A stretch of DNA of 64,000 nucleotides from Gordionus sp. m RMFG-2023. Its lineage: Eukaryota; Nematomorpha; Gordioida; Chordodea; Parachordodidae. This document shows positions 15,674 through 27,404 of this stretch, piece after piece (the first letter of the stretch is position 1; every line of letters begins with the position of its first letter). The stretch lies in the NCBI RefSeq assembly GCF_954871325.1, contig NC_088777.1, forward strand, positions 26,141,366-26,205,365. The letters run 5' to 3'. Made by a program: the position numbers and the translations under genes. The notes beneath the pieces are model-generated. The model saw only the letters and a list, made by a program, of their open reading frames with translations. It was not told the origin of the DNA and searched no databases.

Positions 15674-18600
15674 TAACGTAAAAAATTACATCAAAGCATA
15701 TTTAGATAGGAAATTTAATTCTAAGTTCAATGATATAAAAATTTATAAAATTAAATTTAAGATGTTAGCCTTTTCCCTTCGAACATTTTCGCGACAGAAA
15801 TATTATTTTTTGAACCGGAAACGTAAAAAAATACATCTAAGCATAATTGGATAGGAAATTTAATTCTGAGTAGAATGATATAAAAATACTCAAAATTGCG
15901 TTTAAGATGTTAGAATTTCCCTTCTAACGTTTTTACCACAAAAAAATTTTTAAAATTTATTTTTTGAACCAATAACGTAAAAAATTACATCAAAGCATAT
16001 TTAGATAGGAAATTTAATCCTGAGTTCAATGATATAAAAATTTTTAAAATTCAATTTAAGATTCCCTTCGAACATTTTCGCGACAAAAATATTATTTTTT
16101 GAACCTGAAACGTAAAAAAATACATCTAAGCATAATTGGATAGGAAATTTAATTCTGAGTAGAATGATATAAAAATATTCAAAATTGCGTTTAAGATGTT
16201 AGACTTTTCCCTTCGAACGTTTTTACCACAAAAAAATTATTAAAATTTATTTTTTGAACCGATAACGTAAAAAATTACATCAAAGCATATTTAGATAGGA
16301 AATTTAATTCGGAGTTCAATGATATAAAAATATTCAAAATTGCGTTTAAGATGTTAGCCTTTTCCCTTCTAACGTTTTTACCACAAAAAAACTTTTAAAA
16401 TTTATTTTTTGAACCGATAACGTAAAAAATTACATCAAAGCATATTTAGATAGGAAATTTAATTCTGAGTTCAATGATATAAAAATATTCAAAATTGCGT
16501 TTAAGATGTTAGCCTTTTCCCTTCGAACGTTTTTACCACAAAAAAACTTTTAAAATTTATTTTTTGAACCGATAACGTAAAAAATTACGTCAAAGGATAT
16601 TTCGATAGGAAATTTAATTCTAAGTTCAATGATATAAAAATTTATAAAATTAAACTTAAGATGTTAGCTTTTTCCCTTCGAACATTTTCGCGACAAAAAT
16701 ATTATTTTTTGAACCGGAAACGTAAAAAAATACATCTAAGCATAATTGAATAGGAAATTTAATTCTGAGTAGAATGATATAAAAATACTTAAAATTGCAT
16801 TTAAGATGTTAGCCTTTTCCCTTCGAACGTTTTTACCACCAAAGAATTTTTAAAATTTATTTTTTAAAGCATATTTAGATAGGAAATTTAATCCTGAGTT
16901 CAATGATATAAAAATTTTTAAAATTAAACTTAAGATGTTAGCCTTTTCCCTTCGAATATTTTCGCGACAGAAATATTATTTTTTGAACCGGAAACGTAAA
17001 AAAATACATCTAAGCATAATTGGATAGGAGATTTAATTCTGAGTAGAATGATATAAAAATACTTAATATTGCATTTAAGATGTTAGCCTTTTCCCTTCGA
17101 ACGTTTTTACCACAAAAAAATTTTTAAAATTTATTTTTTGAACCGATAACGTAAAAAATTACATCAAAGCATATTTAGATAGGAAATTTAATCCTGAGTT
17201 CAATGATATAAAAAATTTTAAAATTAAATTTAAGATGTTAGCCTTTTCCCTTCGAACATTTTCGCGACAGAAATATTATTTTTTGAACCGGAAACGTAAA
17301 AAAATACATCTAAGCATAATTGGATAGGAAATTTAATTCTGAGTAGAATGATATAAAAATATTCAAAATTGCGTTTAAGATGTTAGCCTTTTCCCTTCGA
17401 ACGTTTTTACCACAAAAAAATTTTTAAAATTTATTTTTTGAACCGATAACGTAAAAAATTACATCAAAGCATATTTAGATAGGAAATTTAATCCTGAGTT
17501 CAATGATATAAAAAATTTTAAAATTAAATTTAAGATGTTAGCCTTTTCCCTTCGAACATTTTCGCGACAAAAATATTATTTTTTGAACCGTTAACGTAAA
17601 AAAATACATCTAAGCATAATTGGATAGGAAATTTAATTCTGAGTAGAATGATAAAAAAATATTCAAAATTGCGTTTAAGATGTTAGCCTTTTCCCTTCGA
17701 ACGTTTTTACCACAAAAAAATTTTTAAAATTTATTTTTTGAACCGATAACGTAAAAAATTACATCAAAGCATATTTAGATAGGAAATTTAATATTGAGTT
17801 CAATGATATAAAAATTTTTAAAATTAAATTTAAGATGTATGCCTTTTCCCTTCGAACATTTTCGCGACAGAAATATTATTTTTTGAACCGGAAACTTAAA
17901 AAAATACATCTAAGCATAATTGGATAGGAAATTTAATTCTGAGTAGAATGATATAAAAATATTCAAAATTGCGTTTAAGATGTTAGCCTTTTCCCTTCGA
18001 ACGTTTTTACCACAAAAAAATTTTTAAAATTTATTTTTTGAACCGATAACGTAAAAAATTACATCAAAGCATATTTAGATAGGAAATTTAATCCTGAGTT
18101 CAATGATAAAAAATATTCAAAATTGCGTTTAAGATGTTAGCCTTTTCCCTTCGAACGTTTTTACCACAAAAAATTTTTAAAATTTATTTTTTGAACCGAT
18201 AACGTAAAAAATTACATCTAAGCATATTTAGATAGGAAATTTAATATTGAGTTCAATGATATAAAAATTTTTAAAATTAAATTTAAGATGTATGCCTTTT
18301 CCCTTCGAACATTTTCGCGACAGAAATATTATTTTTTGAACCGGAAACGTAAAAAAATACATCTAAGCATAATTGGATAGGAAATTTAATTCTGAGTAGA
18401 ATGATATAAAAATACTTAAAATTGCGTTTAAGATGTTAGCCTTTTCTCTTCGAACGTTTTTACCACAAAAAAATTTTTTAAATTTATTTTTTGAACCGAT
18501 AACGTAAAAAATTACATCAAAGCATATTTAGATAGGAAATTTAATCCTGAGTTCAATGATATAAAAATTTTTAAAATTAAATTTAAGATGTTAGCCTTTT

Positions 18601-21600
18601 CCCTTCTAACATTTTCGCGACAGAAATATTATTTTTTGAACCGGAAACGTAAAAAAATACATCTAAGCATAATTGGATAGGAAATTTAATTCTGAGTAGA
18701 ATGATATAAAAATATTCAAAATTGCGTTTAAGATGTTAGCCTTTTGTCTTCGAACGTTTTTACCACAAAAAAATTATTAAAATTTTATTTTTGAACCGAT
18801 AACGTAAAAAATTACATCAAAGCATATTTAGATAGGAAATTTAATCCTGAGTTCAATGATATAAAAATTTTAAAAATTAAACTTAAGATGTTAGCCTTTT
18901 CCCTTCGAACATTTTCGCGACAAAAATATTATTTTTTGAACCGTTAACGTAAAAAAATACATCTAAGCATAATTGGATAGGAAATTTAATTCTGAGTAGA
19001 ATGATCTAAAAATACTTAAAATTGCGTTTAAGATGTTAGCCTTTTCCCTTCGAACGTTTTTACCACAAAAAAATTTTTAAAATTTATTTTTTGAACCGAT
19101 AACGTAAAAAATTTCAAAGCATATTTAGATAGGAAATTTAATCCTGAGTTCAATGATATAAAAATTTTTAAAATTAAACTTAAGATGTTAGCCTTTTCCC
19201 TTCGAACATTTTCGCGACAGAAATATTATTTTTTGAACCGGAAACGTAAAAAAATACATCTAAGCATAATTTGATAGGAAATTTAATTCTGAGTAGAATG
19301 ATATAAAAATATTCAAAATTGCGTTTAAGATGTTAGCCTTTTGTCTTCGAACGTTTTTACCACAAAAAAATTATTAAAATTTATTTTTTGAACCGATAAC
19401 GTAAAAAATTACATCAAAGCATATTTAGATAGGAAATTTAATCCTGAGTTCAATGATATAAAAATTTTAAAAATTAAACTTAAGATGTTAGCCTTTTCCC
19501 TTCGAACATTTTCGCGACAAAAATATTATTTTTTGAACCGGAAACGTAAAAAAATACATCTAAGCATAATTGGATAGGAAATTTAATTCTGAGTAGAATG
19601 ATATAAAAATATTCAAAATTGCGTTTAAGATGTTAGCCTTTTCCCTTCGAACGTTTTTACCACAAAAAAATTTTAAAAATTATTTTTTGAACCGATAACG
19701 TAAAAAATTACATCAAAGCATATTTAGATAGGAAATTTAATTCTGAGTTCAATGATATAAAAATATTTAAAATTAAATTTAAGATGTTAGCCTTTTCCCT
19801 TCGAACATTTTATCGACAGAAATATTATTTTTTAAACCGGAAACGTAAAAAAATACATCTAAGCATAATTATATAGGAAATTTAATTCTGAGTAGAATGA
19901 TATAAAAATACTTAAAATTGCGTTTAAGATGTTAGCCTTTTCCCTTCGAACGTTTTTACCACAAAAAAATTTTTTAAATTTATTTTTTGAACCGATAACG
20001 TAAAAAATTACATCAAAGCATATTTAGATAGGAAATTTAATCCTGAGTTCAATGATATAAAAATTTTTAAAATTAAACTTAAGATTCCCTTCAAAAATTT
20101 TCGCGACAAAAATATTATTTTTTGAACCGGAAACGTAAAAAAATACATCTAAGCATAATTGGATAGGAAATTTAATTCTGAGTAGAATGATATAAAAATA
20201 TTCAAAATTGCGTTTAAGATGTTAGCCTTTTCCCTTCGAACGTTTTTACCACAAAAAAATTTTTAAAATTTATTTTTTGAACCGATAACGTAAAAAATTA
20301 CATCAAAGCATATTTAGATAGGAAATTTAATTCTGAGTTCAATGATATATAAATTTTTAAAATTAAACCTAAGATGTTAGCCTTTTCCCTTCGAACATTT
20401 TCGCGACAGAAATATTATTTTTTGAACCGGAAACGTAAAAAAATACATCTAAGCATAATTGGATAGGAAATTTAATTCTGAGTAGAATGATATAAAAATA
20501 TTCAAAATTGCGTTTAAGATGTTAGCCTTTTGTCTTCGAACGTTTTTACCACAAAAAAATTATTAAAATTTATTTTTTGAACCGATAACAAAATTACATC
20601 AAAGCATATTTAGTTAGGAAATTTAATCCTGAGTTCAATGATATAAAAATTTTTAAAATTCAATTTAAGATTCCCTTCGAACATTTTCGCGTAAAAAATA
20701 TTATTTTTTGAACCGGAAACGTAAAAAAATACATCTAAGCATAATTGGATAGGAAATTTGATTCTGAGTAGAATGATATAAAAATATTCAAAATTGCGTT
20801 TAAGATGTTAGCCTTTTCCCTTCGAACGTTTTTACCACAAAAAAATTTTTAAAATTTATTTTTTGAACCGATAACGTAAAAAATTACATCAAAGCATATT
20901 TAGATAGGAAATTTAATTCTAAGTTCAATGATATAAAAATTTATAAAATTAAATTTAAGATGTTAGCCTTTTCCCTTCGAACATTTTCGCGACAGAAATA
21001 TTATTTTTTGAACCGGAAACGTAAAAAAATACATCTAAGCATAATTGGATAGGAAATTTAATTCTGAGTAGAATGATATAAAAATACTCAAAATTGCGTT
21101 TAAGATGTTAGAATTTCCCTTCTAACGTTTTTACCACAAAAAAATTTTTAAAATTTATTTTTTGAACCAATAACGTAAAAAATTACATCAAAGCATATTT
21201 AGATAGGAAATTTAATCCTGAGTTCAATGATATAAAAATTTTTAAAATTCAATTTAAGATTCCCTTCGAACATTTTCGCCACAAAAATATTATTTTTTGA
21301 ACCTGAAACGTAAAAAAATACATCTAAGCATATTTAGATAGGAAATTTAATTCTGAGTTCAATGATATAAAAATATTCAAAATTGCGTTTAAGATGTTAG
21401 CCTTTTCCCTTCTAACGTTTTTACCACAAAAAAACTTTTAAAATTTATTTTTTGAACCGATAACGTAAAAAATTACATCAAAGCATATTTAGATAGGAAA
21501 TTTAATTCTGAGTTCAATGATATAAAAATATTCAAAATTGCGTTTAAGATGTTAGCCTTTTCCCTTCGAACGTTTTTACCACAAAAAAACTTTTAAAATT

Positions 21601-24368
21601 TATTTTTTGAACCGATAACGTAAAAAATTACGTCAAAGGATATTTCGATAGGAAATTTAATTCTAAGTTCAATGATATAAAAATTTATAAAATTAAACTT
21701 AAGATGTTAGCTTTTTCCCTTCGAACATTTTCGCGACAAAAATATTATTTTTTGAACCGGAAACGTAAAAAAATACATCTAAGCATAATTGAATAGGAAA
21801 TTTAATTCTGAGTAGAATGATATAAAAATACTTAAAATTGCATTTAAGATGTTAGCCTTTTCCCTTCGAACGTTTTTACCACCAAAGAATTTTTAAAATT
21901 TATTTTTTAAAGCATATTTAGATAGGAAATTTAATCCTGAGTTCAATGATATAAAAATTTTTAAAATTAAACTTAAGATGTTAGCCTTTTCCCTTCGAAT
22001 ATTTTCGCGACAGAAATATAATTTTTTGAACCGGAAACGTAAAAAAATACATCTAAGCATAATTGGATAGGAGATTTAATTCTGAGTAGAATGATATAAA
22101 AATACTTAATATTGCATTTAAGATGTTAGCCTTTTCCCTTCGAACGTTTTTACCACAAAAAAATTTTTAAAATTTATTTTTTGAACCGATAACGTAAAAA
22201 ATTACATCAAAGCATATTTAGATAGGAAATTTAATCCTGAGTTCAATGATATAAAAATATTTAAAATTAAATTTAAGATGTTAGCCTTTTCCCTTCGAAC
22301 ATTTTCGCGACAGAAATATTATTTTTTGAACTGGAAACGTAAAAAAATACATCTAAGCATAATTGGATAGGAAATTTAATTCTGAGTAGAATGATATAAA
22401 AATATTCAAAATTGCGTTTAAGATGTTAGCCTTTTCCCTTCGAACGTTTTTACCACAAAAAAATTTTTAAAATTTATTTTTTGAACCGATAACGTAAAAA
22501 ATTACATCAAAGCATATTTAGATAGGAAATTTAATCCTGAGTTCAATGATATAAAAAATTTTAAAATTAAATTTAAGATGTTAGCCTTTTCCCTTCGAAC
22601 ATTTTCGCGACAAAAATATTATTTTTTGAACCGTTAACGTAAAAAAATACATCTAAGCATAATTGGATAGGAAATTTAATTCTGAGTAGAATGATATAAA
22701 AATACTTAAAATTGCGTTTACGATGTTAGCCGTTTCCCTTCTAACGTTTTTACCACAAAAAAACTTTTAAAATTTATTTTTTGAACCGATAACGTAAAAA
22801 ATTACATCAAAGCATATTTAGATAGGAAATTTAATTCTGAGTTCAATGATATAAAAATATTCAAAATTGCGTTTAAGATGTTAGCCTTTTCCCTTCGAAC
22901 GTTTTTACCACAAAAAAACTTTTAAAATTTATTTTTTGAACCGATAACGTAAAAAATTACGTCAAAGGATATTTCGATAGGAAATTTAATTCTAAGTTCA
23001 ATGATATAAAAATTTATAAAATTAAACTTAAGATGTTAGCTTTTTCCCTTCGAACATTTTCGCGACAAAAATATTATTTTTTGAACCGGAAACGTAAAAA
23101 AATACATCTAAGCATAATTGAATAGGAAATTTAATTCTGAGTAGAATGATATAAAAATACTTAAAATTGCATTTAAGATGTTAGCCTTTTCCCTTCGAAC
23201 GTTTTTACCACCAAAGAATTTTTAAAATTTATTTTTTAAAGCATATTTAGATAGGAAATTTAATCCTGAGTTCAATGATATAAAAATTTTTAAAATTAAA
23301 CTTAAGATGTTAGCCTTTTCCCTTCGAATATTTTCGCGACAGAAATATAATTTTTTGAACCGGAAACGTAAAAAAATACATCTAAGCATAATTGGATAGG
23401 AGATTTAATTCTGAGTAGAATGATATAAAAATACTTAATATTGCATTTAAGATGTTAGCCTTTTCCCTTCGAACGTTTTTACCACAAAAAAATTTTTAAA
23501 ATTTATTTTTTGAACCGATAACGTAAAAAATTACATCAAAGCATATTTAGATAGGAAATTTAATCCTGAGTTCAATGATATAAAAAATTTTAAAATTAAA
23601 TTTAAGATGTTAGCCTTTTCCCTTCGAACATTTTCGCGACAGAAATATTATTTTTTGAACCGGAAACGTAAAAAAATACATCTAAGCATAATTGGATAGG
23701 AAATTTAATTCTGAGTAGAATGATATAAAAATATTCAAAATTGCGTTTAAGATGTTAGCCTTTTCCCTTCGAACGTTTTTACCACAAAAAAATTTTTAAA
23801 ATTTATTTTTTGAACCGATAACGTAAAAAATTACATCAAAGCATATTTAGATAGGAAATTTAATCCTGAGTTCAATGATATAAAAAATTTTAAAATTAAA
23901 TTTAAGATGTTAGCCTTTTCCCTTCGAACATTTTCGCGACAAAAATATTATTTTTTGAACCGTTAACGTAAAAAAATACATCTAAGCATAATTGGATAGG
24001 AAATTTAATTCTGAGTAGAATGATATAAAAATACTTAAAATTGCGTTTACGATGTTAGCCGTTTCCCTTCGAACGTTTTTACCACAAAAAAATTTTTAAA
24101 ACTTATTTTTTGAACCGATAACGTAAAAAATTACATCAAAGCATATTTAGATAGGAAATTTAATCCTGAGTTCAATGATATAAAAATTTTTAAAATTAAA
24201 CTTAAGATGTTAGCCTTTTCCTTTCGAACATTTTCGCGACAAAAATATTATTTTTTGAACCGTTAACGTAAAAAAATACATCTAAGCATAATTGGATAGG
24301 AAATTTAATTCTGAGTAGAATGATATAAAAATACTTAAAATTGCGTTTAAGATGTTAGCCTTTTCCCT
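15674..24368. repeat. Higher-order repeat unit, copy 3, rearranged at the array edge
   Basis: The first 5.2 kb matches copies 1 and 2. The block that follows from about 20870 starts like the 5.2 kb block rather than the shortened one, then loses about one dimer near 21310-21340 and runs into locally duplicated sequence. This greater disorder at the edge of a homogenised array is what unequal exchange predicts, since edges are homogenised less often. Confidence 0.8.
21412..24070. repeat. Tandem duplication of a 1.33-kb satellite segment
   Basis: The text starting CTAACGTTTTTACCAC at 21412 recurs at 22741, an offset of 1329 bp. Both copies run through the same unusual variants, including TTTACGATGTTAGCCG near 22716 and 24046, which I see nowhere else in the array. 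Two copies lie head to tail beside the right edge of the satellite. They look like a recent edge-local duplication of about nine monomers. Confidence 0.75.
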
Positions 24369-24764
24369 AATCCAGTACTCACAATATCGTTATACTTACT
24401 ATCAATTTAGTTTTGAAAAAAAACTTAAATAGAATATACATATAATTTTAAAAATTCCATTATTTTAAAATAACCAAATATAATTTAATTAAAAATATAA
24501 ATTAAAAATTAATAAAATTAAAATCGCAATTTATTTCAAAGAATTAATAAAAAAATTAATCCATTTTTTAAAAATAACCAAATATAATTTAATTAAAAAT
24601 ATAAATTAAAAATTAATAAAATTAAATAAAATTAAATAAAATTAAAACCGCAATTTATTTCAAAGAATTAATAAAAAAATTGAAAAGATCTTAAAATTTT
24701 CCATTTTTTTAATATATTATATTCCATTTTTTTAAAATAAATAAATATAATTTAATTAAAAATA
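24369..24764. repeat. AT-rich spacer with degenerate ~104-bp tandem units
   Basis: Unique-looking AT-rich DNA follows the satellite. A unit with AACCAAATATAATTTAATT at about 24472 recurs at about 24576, and a diverged third copy runs up to about 24764, where LINE coding sequence begins. The stretch 24666-24721 reappears almost unchanged on the far side of the LINE at 27350-27404. No coding signal is present. Confidence 0.65.
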
Positions 24765-26195
24765 GTTGGAAAAAAAATCGATAATTTAGATATAAAAGGA
24801 GCACTCCGTCTGGCCTCTTCATCAGACACACTAGCCCCCATTAATTTTCAAACTTATACCCGATTGGCTATGAAGCACCCCACACATCAGGCATCTTCAA
24901 CTGAATTTTCTGGTTTAAATCCCACATCTTATCCAATAGAATTTACCCCAGAGGAAGTGAGAAAAGCAATCTCAACCTTCCAAAAAGATTCTGCACATGG
25001 TTTTAAAGGCATGAGACCGATATATCTTCAAGACCTAACAATCCCTCTTCTAAATTCTCAAACTACCCTACTCAACAGTATAACTCTCCTTTGTAACAGG
25101 ATCTTACATGGTGACGTTCCTATCTTCGCCCAGCCAATTATGTTTGGAGCAAAACTAATAGCTCTTACAAAACCAAACAAAGACTTGCGCCCAATTGCCA
25201 TAGGCACCCTTTTTAGAAGACTAGTATCAAAATTGATCTCGGCTCGAATCAATGAGAAGGTCTCTACAGTTCTCACATCAACTCAACTAGGGGTTGGTGT
25301 CAAAGGCGGCTGCGAGTCTGCCGCTCATATAACCCGAATATATCTACAAAATAATCCTCAAAATAAACACCTGATTAAAATCGATTTTTACAATGCATAC
25401 AACACAATAAAGCGATCCGTCTTCCTAAAATCCTTTATCAATAGCTTCCCATGCTACTCCAGCTACATTTTAAGCTGCTATGCGAATCCCTCCATCTTAC
25501 AATATGGTGAATATAGGCTTTCTTCTTCAGAAGGAATTCAACAGGGTGATCCCCTAGGGTCGATATTATTCTATCTAGGAATAGACAATCTAGTTAAAAA
25601 AATTAAAAGCAGTTGCCTGTTAGATCTTCACATCTGGTACATAGATGACGGGATTATAAGCGGAAGCCCAGAAGAGATAGAGAAAGCCCTAGAAATTTTG
25701 CAAAAGGATGGGCCAGACATAGGCCTTCTCCTAAACGTCGACAAAACAGAATTCTGTCAGCTCACCTCTCAATCTCCCAACTGTCACGCCTTTAAAGAGG
25801 TTATGGCCGAAGAACTAACACATCTTGGCTCACCAGTTGGGGGTTGCTTAGCAGTTGAAACCTTTTTCCAGGCTACTTCGAATAATTTGAACAATATGGA
25901 GGGTCTACTTATGCAACTTCCCACGCATAAATCTTTCTTCTTAATTAAAAATTTCTTCAATATACCAAAGATCCTATATGCTCTACGGTCTACTGCTGTT
26001 TTTAAACATCCCAATCCCTTAAGAGCATATGAATCCATAATTAAAAACATCATGGAAAAAATAACTAACCTCAAATTTAACTCCAATTCGTGGCATCAAG
26101 CCACTTTCCCTTGCAATAAAGGAGGCTTAGGGTTACGATCACCCATAGCCTTATCAATTAGTGGTTTCATCTCGTCCAGATTGGCAAGCTCCTAA
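24765..26195 (+). CDS. LINE reverse transcriptase (5'-truncated)
   Basis: Reverse transcriptase part of the LINE, which copies element RNA at the nicked target. The frame is open from 24756 and reads as LINE protein from about 24765 (LASSSDTLAP, KHPTHQ), well upstream of the first ATG at 24870, so the true start was lost by 5' truncation. Counting from codon 24864, the RT motifs are: SAHGFKGMRP near residue 43, LRPIAIGTLFRR near 108, motif A IKIDFYNAY with catalytic D174, QGDPLGS at 227-233, and the catalytic box YIDD at 259-262. LNVDKTEF follows. The frame ends at TAA 26193-26195, but the same frame continues without other stops into the endonuclease part, so this looks like one protein split by a single nonsense change. 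QLGVGVKGGCESAAH is characteristic of a family I recall from cnidarian and other invertebrate genomes. Confidence 0.92.
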   Translation, partial: VGKKIDNLDIKGALRLASSSDTLAPINFQTYTRLAMKHPTHQASSTEFSGLNPTSYPIEFTPEEVRKAISTFQKDSAHGFKGMRPIYLQDLTIPLLNSQTTLLNSITLLCNRILHGDVPIFAQPIMFGAKLIALTKPNKDLRPIAIGTLFRRLVSKLISARINEKVSTVLTSTQLGVGVKGGCESAAHITRIYLQNNPQNKHLIKIDFYNAYNTIKRSVFLKSFINSFPCYSSYILSCYANPSILQYGEYRLSSSEGIQQGDPLGSILFYLGIDNLVKKIKSSCLLDLHIWYIDDGIISGSPEEIEKALEILQKDGPDIGLLLNVDKTEFCQLTSQSPNCHAFKEVMAEELTHLGSPVGGCLAVETFFQATSNNLNNMEGLLMQLPTHKSFFLIKNFFNIPKILYALRSTAVFKHPNPLRAYESIIKNIMEKITNLKFNSNSWHQATFPCNKGGLGLRSPIALSISGFISSRLASS

Positions 26196-26996
26196 ATAAT
26201 AACTGATCACCTGACCTTGCCAGATGCACTGCTTGACGAAGCTTATGTCATTTGGAAAGCCTCAGTTGGAGATGAATGTCTACCACCAGCCTCCCATAAA
26301 CAAAAGGATTGGGATAATCCGATGATTGCAAGGTCCGTTGATTACCTCTTTTCGACACTGCAATCTGAAGATCATGCCCTATTAGCTTCCCTCAACCAAG
26401 GTTCAGGACATGAATACTTGGATGCCATCCCCTCTAAAAATCTTGATCTCGAACTTTCAAATCAAGAATTCAGTTTTGCTGTAGCCATTCGATTAAATGC
26501 AACAACCTCAGTTTCATATAAGTGCGCCAAGTGCAAAAGGCCAGTTAGTCAAACTGGTCGTCATTGCCTCCAATGCATTTTTAGCAGTGGACGCTCGATC
26601 CGGCATAACAGATGTAATGCTCTCATAAAACGAGCTTTACAGTCAGCAGGCTTTCCTGCCACTTTAGAACCCTCAAATCTCTTTACGGATGGGAGACGAC
26701 CCGATGGAATTACACAAATTCCCTGGGAGAATGGCCGATTTCTAGCCTGGGATTTCTCCTGCGTTGACCCCCTCTCACCCTCCAACATCAATAAAGACAT
26801 TTTAAAATACACCGAAGATTTTAAAACAAATAAATATGTGGATATTCCAGATGAGTATAAATTCGTACCAGTTGTCACGACAACCTTAACATCTCTTGGA
26901 AGTCAGGCTCTTAGCCTGATTAAAAAGATTGGCAGAACCTTAAGAACAAAATCAGGAGACCCAAAAGAAGGCGCCTACTTACGTCAACGCATATGA
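26196..26996 (+). CDS. LINE zinc knuckle and restriction-like endonuclease
   Basis: C-terminal part of the same LINE polyprotein, in the same frame as the reverse transcriptase and separated from it only by TAA 26193-26195. With residue 1 at 26217, a C-x2-C-x10-H-x2-C zinc knuckle lies at 103-120 (CAKC, HCLQC). A PD-(D/E)XK-type nuclease core follows, with RPDG at 161-164 and W-D at 178-179, in the spacing of R2-type endonucleases (the family nicks target DNA to prime reverse transcription). The end, with AYLRQRI before TGA 26994-26996, matches the conserved C terminus of the family as I remember it. There is no separate start codon of its own, so it would be translated only by readthrough or from an intact copy elsewhere. 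Confidence 0.85.
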   Translation: MITDHLTLPDALLDEAYVIWKASVGDECLPPASHKQKDWDNPMIARSVDYLFSTLQSEDHALLASLNQGSGHEYLDAIPSKNLDLELSNQEFSFAVAIRLNATTSVSYKCAKCKRPVSQTGRHCLQCIFSSGRSIRHNRCNALIKRALQSAGFPATLEPSNLFTDGRRPDGITQIPWENGRFLAWDFSCVDPLSPSNINKDILKYTEDFKTNKYVDIPDEYKFVPVVTTTLTSLGSQALSLIKKIGRTLRTKSGDPKEGAYLRQRI

Positions 26997-27404
26997 ATTC
27001 AGATTATAAAATCTAATTTCACATGCTTCATAGGTTCATTCCCCGAGGAGCCCGATTAATCTAGATTTTCTTCTTCTTCCCTTTTTTTTAAAAATTACCC
27101 CCCCCCCCCCTCCTCCTCGTATTATCATTTGCACTAATTATATTCCCATTATTATACCTTGTATTATGAAGTCGTTGGTTGTTAAATTTCTTAAAATTTC
27201 TAGAATTGTTAAATTATATATTTTTCTTAAATTCCGTTTTTTTTTAAAAAAAATTGTATGCTATATTTTTTTTTCTCACTGTTATGATGAAATCAGAATA
27301 TTTTTTTAATAATAAATTTATATTTTTTTATAAAAAAAAAAAAAAAAATAATTAATAAAAAAATTGAAAAGATCTTAAAATTTCCATATTTTTAATATAT
27401 TATA

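Larger units (their letters stand above)
1..24368. repeat. Satellite array with higher-order structure
   Basis: About 160 head-to-tail monomers fill this stretch and continue past the left window edge. Two monomer types alternate. Type A is about 145 bp, starts near AACGTAAAAAATTACATC and carries TTTTCGCGACA. Type B is about 154 bp, carries AAATTGCGTTTAAG and ends in GTTTTTACCACAAAAAAA. An A+B dimer is 299 bp (AACGT at 2, 147 and 301). Hybrid A/B monomers occur, for example in roughly 597-893. No reading frame of note runs through the array. The right edge is sharp: the last monomer breaks off after TTTTCCCT at 24368. CpG dinucleotides are kept in every monomer despite the AT richness. A centromeric or pericentromeric role is inference only. 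Confidence 0.97.
24765..27348 (+). mobile_element. 5'-truncated LINE with restriction-like endonuclease
   Basis: A non-LTR retrotransposon in sense orientation. The host tandem repeat switches directly to in-frame LINE coding sequence near 24765, so the 5' end is truncated. The reverse transcriptase and endonuclease reading frames follow, then a 3' UTR of about 350 bp with a run of C at 27097, and a 17-A tail at 27332-27348. Flanking sequences of about 55 bp (24666-24721 and 27350-27404) are nearly identical. They are either a long target-site duplication or two units of the local tandem repeat. Preserved motifs and only one in-frame stop suggest a fairly young insertion. The clade (R2/NeSL-like, endonuclease at the C terminus) is inferred. 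Confidence 0.88.

Noticed and set aside
1-24368. CENP-B box in the satellite monomers
   Set aside because: The CCCTTCGAACATTTTCGCG and CCCTTCGAACGTTTTTACC segments start with TTCG but do not fit the spacing or the CGGG part of the known motif.
1-24368. CRISPR-like array
   Set aside because: There are no unique spacers: repeats are 145-154 bp and contiguous, i.e. satellite DNA, and the genome is eukaryotic.
25784-26086. 100-codon minus-strand frame, and a similar one at 26561-26878
   Set aside because: Antisense shadows of the LINE reverse transcriptase and endonuclease.
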